This document shows, one piece after another, positions 10,801 through 21,753 of a stretch of 64,000 nucleotides of DNA. Numbering within the stretch: the stretch's first letter is position 1; each line of letters begins with the position of its first letter. The stretch spans positions 6,458,860 through 6,522,859 of the forward strand of contig OU452199.1 in NCBI GenBank assembly GCA_911728435.2, written 5' to 3'. Source of the DNA: Apoderus coryli (Eukaryota; Arthropoda; Insecta; Coleoptera; Attelabidae). The notes under the pieces are model-generated. The model saw only the letters and a list, made by a program, of their open reading frames with translations. It did not search any database and was not told the origin of the DNA. Position numbers and translations under genes: made by a program.

Positions 10801-13800
10801 AATCAGATCACCCTGATTCTAGTATACGAGACTATGCCACGTGCAGTGTAACCCGCCGGTCATGTAGTTGAGCTTGAGGTGTCGGGGACGCGGTGAATAA
10901 AGGACGTTCTATTCGGACTAGCGCCACTTGGACCGGTGCCATCACAGAGGGCATATACTCTGTACATTCAGAGTTGTAGACCCAGGAGATGATTCCGCCG
11001 ATGGTCGAGGTTAACACTACACCGGGCACTTGTCTCCTTCACACTCCTTCCTATCTTTGAATTATTTCCTCTGCAGATAAATACATTTATTTGCCTTCTC
11101 ACCAACTATATCAATGTTCCCTTTAATTCCGTGATGTCATGGAATTCTCTGTGGAGTGAGTTTGGAGATTTTATCAGTGATAGCTTATAGAATCCAATAA
11201 GTCTCTTTCAAAATCCTGCTCCAGGTGTGGTCTACGGTTGTCATCTAAATTTCAGATGCATCTGTCTTTTTGTTTTTGAAACTTTACTTTTGAACATGAA
11301 TTTGTTAGATCTATGAAGAGAGAATATTTTACCTTTTTTAGTCAGATATGTATTTTGCAGGACGGGAAATACAAGCATTACCTTGTGTATACATCACACA
11401 ATAACTCTAATTGTCTTCTTTAAGAAGAGTTTTAATTGTGATAAACCGTCTAGCGCAGTTGTATTTTATGTATAAGTATTAGTAAATTTTAAAACTACTA
11501 TTTAGGCACTAAACACCCTATCCCTAAGCACTAAACCCCCACTCCTACGTTCCAGTTTTTTTTATCAGCAATTTAGAATAGTTGGTTCCTACAAAGTTAT
11601 AAAAGCAACCCAACCAATTAACATGTTACAATTTTTCTTCTTTTTACAGGAAAAATATAAAGAACTGTTGCAGAAGAATTCATTTGGAATCCCAAATACC
11701 TCAGTTACTGTTATGAGAGAATATAATATAAAATCATCTACATGCTCATCGTCGTCAGAAGCAACAACGGAATTTAAGAAAGCGGATAATAAAATTATTA
11801 ATAATAGAAATAATTATCAAATCCATTCAAGTGTTGCGGACATACTTCGCTTACATCCATATGTGAAACTACCACAAGTCTGCCAACAAACTGATGTGCT
11901 TCCAGTGGTATCACTGAAAATGGGCGAAGTGGAACGTTATTTCGAATCCCGTATGCTCGATATGAACAAATTTATTTATCGCGGCATCATAAGAAAATCT
12001 GCATCTAAATCGCAATCGAGTAACCAAGATACTATACAATCTTCTACTGATAGGAAACGAAAGCTTAGTGATTCAACAGATCAAGATGTAGAAAGTCATA
12101 GGCCGCCAATGGTTATACGTGATAAATCTACAGGTAAATTAACGCTGAAACTGAATAATCAGAAACCCCAAGAAGAGCCAACCAAAACAGAAGAAAAACC
12201 TTCCCCTTCGAATAAATCATGCTTAGATACATCTGGGCGTTCTCTTTCTGTTCAAAAATCAGAAACTCTCTTTACCTGCAATATGTTTAGTGATGTAGAA
12301 CATTCAGCGAAAGCATTAAACCGACATAAGTTCACACGCATAGAATGCCAGTTTTGTAAAGAAAGATTTTGGAGTCTGACAGGAAAAACAGAACATATTG
12401 AGAATGATTGCTTAGTAAAGAAAATCATGAACTCATCTGATCCCGTGGTTACCTTGACTAAGATTGATTTAGTACCAGATATACGGCAGAAATATCGGAA
12501 AGCGTTCCTTGGTTTTCCAGAACTACCTGGAATGGAACATGAGGATGATGAGGAAATTAAGCTAGTAATATGTGAAAGTGATGATGAAGACAAAAGAGCA
12601 ACAAACGTTATTCTATCTTGCGATGATGAACCTAGTGTTGTCAGTGAAACTAATAATACTAAAGAAATAACGAAGAGTTCAAGCAAGACAATGGAGCTAC
12701 CTGTGAATAGTACTTTAAAAGCAGTTGCTTCTGTTACTCCAAACCTTAGTTCTACCACTCATGATACGGGAAAAACAATATACAATTCTGTATCAATTCT
12801 TAAGCCCGATATAAGACTTAAAAATGATATTTTATTGAATAAAGTGAACGAATCTAGTAGTGATATTGAGATGATGAACAGTTTAATAAAACTAAATCGT
12901 GAGCAGAAATCGAGGAACACTCTTGTTGAATCGTTGGTTCAAACTGACTTACCTACAAATAGGGATATAAACATACAGAAATCTAACGAAATAGCATGTA
13001 ACTTTAAAAATTTAAAGACTCAATTGTGTGTTTATAAAATTCCAGTGGAAGTAAAAAATGGTCAATTTAACGTGAAATATAATTATAATAATGTAGAAGA
13101 ACCTGAAAAAAACTTGTGCTATTGGGATGATCTAAAGGTGGTTGATAAAATACCAAACCCCCCACCACCACCAACCAAAAATGTTAAGACTGTTTCAGAA
13201 TATTCACCATTTAACTTCACAGCTCCAAAAACCTATGCGGGTAAACGACCCATTGTATCATTAAGTGCACCTAGTAATCTTTTAAATTGTTCTCCTCAGG
13301 TTTCAACAATCGGAAACCCTACTCCACCTAATTTGCCCGAATTAACAAGAACTGTATTGTTAGTTTCGTTACCTTTACCGCAATCTACGGTTACATCATC
13401 ATCTTCAGCAAATTTAGGAGGGAATATAGTACAGATTCAAAGACCTGATACAAATAGTATGGATTTAAGTAATTTTAAGATTACTTTAGGTAGTAGTGGG
13501 GGAAATAATAAATCGAGAATAGCAGCAACTAGTTCTAGAATATTGTTACCAAAATCTAGTACTACAAGTATTGTTTTAACTAATAATGTATTATGTACTT
13601 CAACGACATTACCAACTAAGACACATTTTTCTTTAAATACTAGTGGACAATCCAATCAATCTATATCTAGACCACCAATAAATAGTTCAAATGTACCGCT
13701 TCAAAAAACTTTTGCCAGTATAAATTTAACTGATTCAACCAATTCAACCCCGATATGTGCTTCACGCACTGTACCAACAAGCACTAGTTTTTACTTGGTT

Positions 13801-14184
13801 AGTAGTAGGGCAACTCATAGCAATACCGTACTTAACAAGCCATCCGTATATACTGTCAATCCATTGCTTCAAAGCACTCGTGCAAGTAAAGCATGTACTT
13901 CATCTACTTTAACAACTGTGGCTAATGTTTCCTCAGTTACTAGTGGTGGCACTAATAATACTGTAACTACGTCATCAATAAATAGTTTCAGTGTAAATTT
14001 GCATACAGGCACAAATCAAAATCCTTTACAACCAGCACAAGCAAGTGGTACGAATCCGTATATGATTTTATCGCAACCATTTGTATCAACTCTTCTAACT
14101 ACATCTCAAATTTGTGTGGCTCAGCCTATAGCGCAACCAGTGGTTGTGCAGCTGCTCGATGCTCGATATAGAGATCCTAGTTAA
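7852..14184 (+). CDS. ZAD-type C2H2 zinc-finger protein, copy B (three exons)
   Basis: Spliced model: exon 1 at 7852-7986, exon 2 at 10568-10678, exon 3 at 11650-14184. All junctions are GT-AG and phase 0, giving 926 residues. Exons 1 and 2 encode the ZAD domain: Cys-x2-Cys at residues 12-15 and 57-60, with hydrophobic helices between and after. ZADs mediate dimerisation and nuclear function. Exon 3 carries a basic linker, then a zinc-finger pair near residues 292-336. The first finger is damaged compared with copy A: its second Cys is Phe and its last His is Arg. The second (Cys-x2-Cys-x12-His-x4-Cys, from residue 315) is intact. An acidic patch, a VQTD motif and a Ser/Thr-rich tail follow. 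The last residues differ completely from copy A. Introns 1 and 2 hold transposon debris. A nuclear regulator by family; target unknown. Confidence 0.88.
8604..8654. repeat. Perfect 23-bp hairpin in intron 1
   Basis: Two 23-bp arms (8604-8626 and 8632-8654) are exact reverse complements around a 5-base AGTTA loop. A partial extra copy of the arm (CAAGGCGCATAGTTAATGCG) sits just upstream at 8581-8600. It may be a MITE or replication-slippage product, or a stem in the pre-mRNA. No family is recognised. Confidence 0.85.
8961..9486 (+). mobile_element. piggyBac-like element remnant in intron 1
   Basis: A TTAA at 8961-8964 is followed at once by CCCTAGAACGCCAAC, the arrangement of a piggyBac left end (TTAA target, CCC terminus). 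About 200 bases later a frame (9223-9486) begins with a region resembling the C-terminal piggyBac segment: a basic stretch then a Cys-x2-Cys...Cys-x2-Cys zinc module (YCLNCL ... FCNECF). The catalytic core is missing, so this is an internally deleted, non-coding remnant. No matching right end was seen. Confidence 0.6.
9900..10195 (+). mobile_element. LINE 3' end encoding a C2H2 finger (remnant)
   Basis: A frame at 10057-10143 encodes a textbook C2H2 finger: Cys-x2-Cys-x12-His-x3-His in WVCQFCDKVCG...SHLRVH, followed by a stop. Immediately after come ACTCGTTAGCGAGTGAGTG and a GATGATGATT tail. C-terminal fingers of this type and such tails are typical of the reverse-transcriptase ORF of some insect non-LTR elements. 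I therefore read it as a 5'-truncated LINE rather than a lost exon of the ZAD gene. Confidence 0.5.
10679..11649. other. Intron 2 of ZAD gene copy B
   Basis: It has a good donor (GTAAAA) and a pyrimidine-rich acceptor ending TTTTTACAG at 11649. A GC-richer segment at about 10810-11040 contains a 65-residue minus-strand open frame that I do not recognise. Its base composition differs from the surrounding AT-rich intron, which suggests an inserted fragment. Confidence 0.4.
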
Positions 14185-15588
14185 AATAAAATATATTATT
14201 TTAATATCAACGCCTGTGTATTTATTTAAATAACGATATGGTTTTGGAAGGAGCTTTCATTTTATTTTATATGTTGGCACTCTGTGCTAAATTTTCGTTA
14301 TATCCTTATACTACTTAAGTGTGATACTATTTCTAGTAAGTTATACTAGAAATAGTTATCAGTAATTAAAAATATATTATTGTATTTTTATTTAGATTAG
14401 TAAATAGTACAAAATAAATTTAAGTTTTATATAAGTATATATATAATTAATAAAATCTGTCCAATTTGAATAAAATATTTACTGTTAAATAAAGCTATAA
14501 GTGATTCTGCAGTACCTGATAATCAACATCTTGTGAAGTAAATAGTTGTATTGTAAAAAATAAAAAGCAAATGATGTTAATTTTTGTTTTCAATACTTAG
14601 CAGATGTGTAAGTACCTACTCAAAGGCCACTTTTACTGAAAGCTAATTATTAGTAAATTATTTGTTAGCTAATACAGTTCTCAACCTAATTCGACATGCC
14701 AGTTTCTTTTTTTTTTCTAATCACCTATAGACTTAAGTTGATGGTTCTTTACTCCTGTTAATGACATCGTGAAATAGGGTATACATTAGTTCATATTAAA
14801 GAAATATACTTTAAGTGCAGTGTCACAATAGAATTAGATTAGTATAAAAATATGGATTTTATGGGAACGGTGCCTTCACCTAGTCCCAAATTGAGAGTTA
14901 GAAAATAAGGGTAGAGCCTCCCTTATGTCTTAGTATTCGAAGATTAAGGTAAGCGTGCTCTACTGAGTTAAATCTTTATATAGAGTTTAAAGAAGGGTTT
15001 GAGTTTTATTAATTTACTCGCTTGGCTTGTTGAGCTACTCGAGAATCGCCCACTTACATCACGCTCACGAAAAAGGATCTTTTGACTCTCCCTCGTGAAC
15101 GAGTGACTGTCTGTATTTGAGCGGCGTCTCTCAGTTAATAGTTATTTGATTAAATTGAAAGAAACTATATTAAAAATAAAAGGAAAGTCAGATATATTAC
15201 TAACTAATATTTATTAAACTATTTAAAATATAAGAAAATCAATTCGGTGAAAAAGGACAAGTTTCAAAATAAATTCATCAAAATTACACTATATAAAAAT
15301 TGGTCATGAACTTGTATAAACTTTGATGAACTTTTTAATAATTATTAATCAGCATAAAATAGCTAGTTTGATCGGATGCAATATTTTTATTACAATATAG
15401 CGGGTGTGACAATTGATTTAATTCAACTACGTAGGGTTGAAAGGTTGATACCTGCGGTTCAATTGTTCAAACCGGGTGAATACAATCGTCATATCAATGT
15501 ATTGCATATAAGGACATGTGAGCATTGGTTCATTTCACCTCTGTGTGTGCAATCCCTCCAGCATTTATCTAAAATATGCGTTTTGTAG
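14185..15588. other. 3' flank of copy B with an unassigned insertion
   Basis: 14185-14820 is the counterpart of 2115-2577 plus 3914-4130, minus the mariner. About 14822-15418 has no counterpart in copy A. It is moderately CpG-richer in its middle (15000-15130) and begins and ends near GTCACAAT and GTGTGACAATT. It may be a small non-autonomous element. Homology to copy A returns at about 15420. Confidence 0.5.
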
Positions 15589-16638
15589 TAGGGATGTTGA
15601 AAAAATATCGATATATCGAATGGATGATATTTTTTTCCTCCAAAATATCGATATATATCGTCGATATTTTCTTTACCGATATATCGAACTATCGATATTA
15701 AAATACAGCTATCGATTGCGATATTTTTTTTAAATTACTGATATACATAATTACCTATACGTATCTATATTAAATTTCTGCTTTGTCTACAAAACAAGCT
15801 CTAATAACCATCTTCTTTTCTTCTTTGTACTTGGTCTTTTGATGTTTACTCAACACATTTGTCAACTACCACGAATAGGGGATAAGGGGATTCCCCAACT
15901 ATCTTTTAAACTTTTCTTAACCTCTACAGACCACAGCATGCATCATAATCATACATGTAATATATGGTATATTGTTGTATTATTACCCTTTTCATTTATG
16001 TGGTCTCTAGTATCATTGTCTAAAGACAATTAGGTAGTTATTTGAAATGTCGCCACCTATATCAACACTGTGGAACTTCTTCAAGAAAATTGATATTAAT
16101 TGTTGTTGAAACTTGTGCAGGCTAGTCGCAACAACCAAGAACTGCCTAGTCATGGTTCGATACCCAATGAGTTAAAACAATACTTTGATCAACCCAACAC
16201 ACCAAAAGAATCAGACCCACTCAAATTTTGGATTGATTGTCAGTCTTTTATCCCCGTACTGTCTGATGTCGCATTGAAATATTTAATTTGTCCAGCTTCT
16301 TCAGTTTCGTCAGAGAGGATTGCCTCGGCAGTCAATTTAGTTGTCCAAGACAATCGAAGCAGACTAACCGGAGAACACATCAAAGAACGAGTGTTTCTGA
16401 CGAGCATTTCTGATAAATATTGGCATTTATAAAGTTATTTGTTTTAATATAAGATGGAACTTTATAGGATATTAAAAGTACCTATAGGCAATAAAATTTT
16501 CGAAATCATTATATTTTTATTTCGGATATTACCGATATATCGATATTTAGTAACACAATATCGAATAACCGATACAATATATTTTTAAAATATTGATATA
16601 ATATATATCGATATTTTTTTTCGATATCAACATCCCTA
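15589..16638 (+). mobile_element. hAT-family transposon, internally deleted
   Basis: The 1050-bp element is flanked by a perfect 8-bp target-site duplication TTTTGTAG (15581-15588, 16639-16646), the hAT hallmark. Its inverted termini begin TAGGGATGTTGA and are followed by many ATCGATAT words near both ends, probable transposase-binding repeats. The equivalent site in copy A (about 4324) is empty, which confirms the boundaries. Confidence 0.92.
16100..16435 (+). pseudogene. hAT transposase C-terminal dimerisation fragment
   Basis: The frame encodes the end of a ZBED-type hAT transposase. It contains the SDPLKFW block, the CPASSVSSERIAS motif characteristic of the hAT dimerisation domain, and the following RSRL segment, ending at a stop. 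The BED finger and the RNase H-like catalytic core are absent, so the element could move only with transposase supplied by a relative. Confidence 0.85.
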
Positions 16639-16783
16639 TTTTGTAGTTTTCTAATTAAAGTATAATCTATAGCGTATTTCAAAAATTGCTCCCTGTCAAA
16701 GCCCAGTCACTAATAACGCCGGCGTTATTTTGACATCAGAGCATGCGCTGTTCGCTTTTAGTAAGGCGCACCACTAATAAGGA

Positions 16784-16860
16784 TTGTGCCTGCCATTATT
16801 TGTGGACGTATTGTGCCTGCCATTATTTGTGGACGTATTGTGCCTGGCAGTATTAGGTTC
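16784..16860 (+). repeat. Short tandem repeat, 27-bp unit
   Basis: Two exact 27-bp units beginning TTGTGCCTGCCATTATTTGT (16784-16810 and 16811-16837) are followed by a partial third. A related GTGCCTGGCATTATTTTAG occurs near 17338, so the array may be part of a larger decayed element between about 16690 and 17410. Confidence 0.7.
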
Positions 16861-18442
16861 TTATTTTATTCCATCTTTATTTAAATCTAGGCATCTTCGT
16901 TTATAACGATTCTTCTCTTGGTTAAAGGTTAGAATTTGTTTAATTTAGAATGGTTGTTTATTTTTATTTATCTGTTTTGTGCAGTAGAGTTCTAGGCATA
17001 ATATGAAATATGAAACTCGACATGGAGAAACATATTTACATATAGCGAAGAATATTTATATGAAAATCCCACAAACAACCCATAAACATGGAAAACAATT
17101 CAGTCTCGATACAACAACAAACGAAAGACATTTTTAATAAAATTCCTTTTTTCTATTTAGTCATTTCTCCAAGACTTCCAGAGCTTCATCCATTTGAATA
17201 TTTATATTATAATACCTATATTATTTTAGCTTATTTATTATTTCCATTACAATGCTAGTTTCCAGATTTTTAGGTTATATACGGGATATAGCTTTAAAAG
17301 ACCTTACCCATATCAATAAAATTATTGTAATATAATAGTGCCTGGCATTATTTTAGTTAAGGTCTGTCACAATTACTGACAGGCACTAAACATTATTGTC
17401 TGCCCTTGACTCGACTGAATAAATAGGTACTTGATTACTCAGAAAAATAAATAAAAATATTATTCTGAGCTTGATTATAACTGTATTTCCGGATTATCTA
17501 AGCAGAAATTCATATTTAGTCTTGAATATGAATACAATTTATGGTATATCACACAATGCTTTATTTTATTTGCTACAATGAGAAAAAAAAAATTGATATC
17601 TTCATTTCAAATAACTATTTTTTACGGAATTTACCGAAAAATTTGAATCATGCCTACCGATATTTGTGTCGCCGATCTGGCAGCACTGCGACATATGATG
17701 AGTTATGAGTTGATTCGTTGGTTAAGTTAAGTGTTGAGTTGAATGTGAAAGTGGTATGATTGGCGTTTGGCTAGATTACGCCCATATTATAATACTACTT
17801 ATTACTATTACCATTGTCTTTATAAACATGTATCTTTGGTATATTTAAAACAAATTAAAGTTAAACACCCTAATGTTGTGGTGAAAGATCAAGTTACAAG
17901 TTTCCCCATTCATTAAATGTTAAAGAAATGTAAATCATCTTGTAGATTTAGTTGTTTACATGTTCTTAGCTGCTGCTAGATAATACTTTACCCTGTATAG
18001 GTACTTTGCTATTTCATGGAATATAAGATTTTTATAGTTTTAACAATGTCTTTTCTTTTATAACTTTCTTCCAGCAGGGTGTCGACCATTAGAAAAAAAA
18101 TAAGTGACGACTATTGGAACATCGTGAAATTTGGGTGTCGAAAACTGGGTCAAATTCTTATGTACAAAAAAAAATTGATAAAATTATAAATACTTCAATA
18201 ATACTTTAATTTTAAGGTTGAGGTATTACAGTAATATCTAGCAAGTTTATTGACCAAAGCATTTATAAAATCTAACCAAATAACATTGTTGTAAATGCAT
18301 TTGAAAAAGTTTTATTTCTTAAAGTGTCGATTATTGGTGCATTTACCTTACATGAATTAGTTACAAAAAGAAGAAAACAAAAAAAAAAGCGAAATTTACA
18401 TATTTACAAAATAAAACTACTTAAAATAAATTATAAGTATAT
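16861..18442. other. Intergenic stretch
   Basis: AT-rich with no gene-like frame. It holds a CATTGTCTTTATAAAC motif at about 17814 shared with 6115 and 22273. The final portion (about 18300-18442) is probably the 3' UTR of the minus-strand SLC46-like gene. Confidence 0.4.
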
Positions 18443-18923
18443 CTACAAACTATTATACACTATTTGGCGGTATCGAATCGGTATCATTGATCTGATCTGA
18501 TTTGATTTGAGTAATTTTTCTTCTTGCTTACTGTTAAAAGAGTCCTTTAAATCTTTCTTTTCTTGTACGTACAGCCAACTGAAACATACCATATTATATA
18601 ATATTTATTGAATGTTAAAGATTACTGTGATTTTTAGATAGAACTTCTGAAAGGTACTAAAATGTTATACCTAAATAGATGAAAGCAAGTTCGTCAGCTT
18701 GAAAAATCGCATCAGTGGCTTTTAATAAAATTAGTTGAGTTTAATTTACAAACTTACAAGAGTATGAATAAAGCTGGTACAGTGAGGCCTCCACCAGCCA
18801 GAAAAAATGCTCCAGGAAAGAAGTCCATTGTTTTAGCGTATATTTTACTGTACAATGGTCCATATATTAATGGCGGGATTGCTTCAGCTAATCCAAATAG
18901 TGAATTGATATTTCCAAGTTGTT
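18443..18923 (-). CDS. SLC46-like (proton-coupled folate transporter-like) MFS protein, last two coding exons
   Basis: Two exons read leftward. The first, 18923-18758, follows a CTGCAG acceptor and ends at a GTAAGT donor. The second, 18578-18443, follows TTTCAG and ends with a TAG stop. The phases fit exactly (2 + 54 codons + 2, then 1 + 44 codons + stop). The first exon encodes a stretch typical of the end of SLC46 transporters: NINSLFGLAEAIPPLIYGP, then a hydrophobic membrane segment with PGAFFLAGGGL. The second gives a charged cytoplasmic tail of about 45 residues. The family carries folate-like or other small solutes across membranes by a 12-helix fold; the substrate here is unknown. I could not find upstream exons in 18924-24264, so they are either very distant or lost. 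Confidence 0.75.
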
Positions 18924-20668
18924 CTGCAGGTACTTTTTTAACATTTTTTTTGTTTCATAAAAAAAATTGTTAAAAAAACGTTTCCAAAACAACGTATGAG
19001 TATTTTTTATAGCCTACAATTCAAAAAACAACAATCACGCATGCGCACATTTCGATTTCTCGCAATCACAATCATAAAAGTTAAAATAATTGAACATTCA
19101 GAGTTATGAATTATGACTTTGTACCCTAAACGTTGTCGAAGAGACAGAACGTATTTTAACTAGTTGTGATTGTGATTATAGATATACACTAAACAAATTG
19201 TTATGCTTATTCGTTGGCTAACTCTGCCTTAAGTTTCATACATACCTGGTTTAAAATTAAAGTTGGTACTAAGACAAGCACGTGACTATCAGTAAACATA
19301 GTTGTTGATTGAGTTATTATGACCAACATGTACAACGAATTCGAAATAACTATGATTGAATTGTAAATGAGTTGGAAGCAAGAACTTCTTCATAAAACAA
19401 TCGCATTAGAAGAAAAATGTGGGCAAAATAAAAATCAGCACGATAAGATAACACGCGAAGTACACCAAAAAAATGTAGTAAACGATCCTATAGGTACTAT
19501 TCATACAGATAAGAACACAAACATTAATAATATTTAACGAAAATTCTTCAGAAATAAATACTAGCAAAGTAGAATATTTGAAAAGGAAAAAAATGGATGA
19601 TAGACAAATAAAACAGCAAGCAGTTGAATCTTGACAAGTCTGTTTTAAATGCCGTAATTGAAAATAAAACCAAAACAAGGATTCCAACACGATTAGGAAG
19701 AGTTGCAATCGGTAATAAAATTCATTTGTTGCTGAAAGTTAAACGGTTGAAACATATACATGGTACATTTTTAAAAGGAAATCCGAAACTCGTCAATTTT
19801 GATTTATGTTTAGCAATTTTGTACCTACCTATTTGATTCGAAATCTACCGCATGGCGTTGTAACCATCTAAGTCATGTTTGTTTCAAATTGCAAGAGAGA
19901 ACATCGAGGTTTTCCTAGTTAGGAAGTTAGTTAAGTTAATTTTAGTATTTGGGTCTACTGCTTTTGATTTGAAGATACAGCTCCAATTAACATTTGCTTC
20001 GAGAAATTTTAGGAAAGTAAGTTGGCCAATGTTTCTTTACTGGAAACGCAGCAGATATCATAAAGCTTAATTATGAATGATTCCGATTGTGTAGAAAAAC
20101 ATTTGAAAAAGTAACTTCAATGATTTAATCATCACTCACCTACAACAAAAAGCATCTATGTTGATAACAGTAATAACTTTCTTATGAGATTTGAATTATT
20201 TCAGATTAATGAACTTTTTATTAATAAGAATTAGATGAAAATTAAGATACAACTTATGTGGATCTTCTTAAGTACTTAATTAAACTGCATCATCCACGGT
20301 TATCATTTTTTTCTTATGCATTGTTAGATCGTTTTTTCATTGTTTCTATTTCTTATCTTATTTGTGCTAGTTTGCCTACAATACATATTAAGTTTATTAT
20401 TTGTTTACTACAGAACTTCTTTTTTTAATAAACGTGTAAAGTCAAAGATCAAATTCAAATATCAAAAATACGAGGGCCACCTTTTATGGTTTTACAAAAT
20501 CTGGTAGAACTCAAAATTTTTGGGAACAAACTATTTTATTGCTATTGGCCTTTAAGTTATGGTTTAGAACTTTTGCATGTGTTCAAACCAGTTTTCAAAG
20601 CATCTTCCACTCTGAATGACAACAACGTCTGATAACAATAAATTAATTGCCCAAAGTTATGAGTGTAA
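18924..20668. other. Intergenic stretch or intron of the SLC46-like gene
   Basis: No convincing SLC46 exon is seen. Plus-strand frames at 19624-19836 and 19879-20070 are in related reading order and have a non-random, basic composition, perhaps the relic of one coding sequence, but no family is recognised. Confidence 0.3.
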
Positions 20669-20970
20669 GGGCCAGTTTTATAGGTATAGTTTAAACCAAA
20701 TCTGGCAGTTAAACTTAAGTTTTTCTTTTTTGTTCGTTTTATAGCTGCAGTTAACCATCAATCTTCAGAATTCTGTAGTTTAACTATCAACTGATGCTTG
20801 AAGTACCTACCCGTTAAACTGTAAACTAGAGTTTAAATATACAAAATCGTATAATTTTTGAAAGACATTGTTAGTAAAGTAGGTAATACATATATTTGTG
20901 AAAGGTTATAAATAATAAAAATAAATTTACATATAAAATAAGTGTCTATAGTACTATTTGGTTGTGTAAT

Positions 20971-21159
20971 ATGGAGGATGTATTAGAAGAAATATTTGGG
21001 GAATTATTGTCTGATGATGAGGATTACGAAAACATTATTTATGTTATTGAAGCCCCTAGAAAACTTTCAATTAGAGCAACTAACATGGTCACTTCCTCTC
21101 CGGTAAAATTTAATGATCTTTTTGAATCATCCATATTATCTGCCCTGATATTTGAATAA
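20971..21159 (+). pseudogene. Possible N-terminus of a Harbinger transposase
   Basis: The 62-residue frame starts with an acidic Met-Glu-Asp segment and an EAPRK motif, reminiscent of Harbinger nuclease N-termini. It stops long before any catalytic motif. The identification rests mainly on its position inside the TAA-flanked element. Confidence 0.4.
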
Positions 21160-21383
21160 ATACTTAGTCATATAGAACGGTGTGCTGCTTAACAAGAATT
21201 AACGACTCCCAATTTCCAATAAATAAATGTGAATTGTGAATAGATCGGCGTATTTCATAAAATAATATTTATTGTTTATACTGGTATTTCTTCTTTCATA
21301 TTTTGAATATAAAAGAAATTAATTTTGATATATAAAAGAAAGTAGTTTTGATAATTTCCTATTACAATACAATCACTCCACTT

Positions 21384-21575
21384 TTTTTTTTTTTTTTTTT
21401 TTTTTTTTGGCCTTTGCATCTATTAGGCAATTCAGCCATATTCTAATTGATTTTTCAATTTTCGTTCAGTCTTCTTTTATCTAAATAATTTTTCAATTTG
21501 CTTTGCAATGAGCAACTACATGTAGCTGGTCCGGGGTTCGAACCAACTACATACCGGGACAGTCTGCTCAAGTCC
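21384..21575 (-). mobile_element. tRNA-derived SINE, 5'-truncated, nested in Harbinger element
   Basis: Reverse copy of the SINE at 7008-7220. It has the same body and B box (GGTTCGAACC on its own strand) but lacks the first bases of the tRNA head, including most of the A box. The poly-A tail appears as poly-T at the left. A perfect 12-bp target-site duplication ATCACTCCACTT (21372-21383 and 21576-21587) proves retroposition into the Harbinger element. Confidence 0.92.
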
Positions 21576-21753
21576 ATCACTCCACTTCAGAATGGACTAC
21601 TTCTTTAAAAATTTGATATATAGTGAAGTTAGCTAGATCTTGTAAGTAACCGTAATCTATAAAACTAACATTTTGAATAACTAGCAGTTAAACTTAAGAT
21701 AAATTCTGGTAGTAAAACTATAGTTTTACCGTAACCTATAAAACTGGCCCTAA

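Larger units (their letters stand above)
12165..16690 (+). repeat. Segmental duplication, copy B
   Basis: Partner of 1-4390. Coding similarity starts within exon 3 because copy A is cut by the window edge; the true duplication probably spans the whole gene. In the 3' flank, copy B carries two extra insertions: about 14822-15418 (no family recognised, not in copy A) and the hAT element at 15589-16638. Homology resumes for about 50 bp after the hAT element and ends near 16690. Confidence 0.8.
20669..21750 (+). mobile_element. PIF/Harbinger-type non-autonomous transposon
   Basis: Inverted termini beginning GGGCCAGTTTTATAGGT(T/A) are flanked by the 3-bp duplication TAA (20666-20668, 21751-21753), as PIF/Harbinger elements make. 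A second conserved block (CAGTTAAACTTAAG) is inverted near both ends. A short frame at 20971-21159 could be the start of a nuclease gene (acidic, MEDVLEEIFGELLSDDED). A SINE (21384-21575) inserted into the right half later. Confidence 0.8.
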
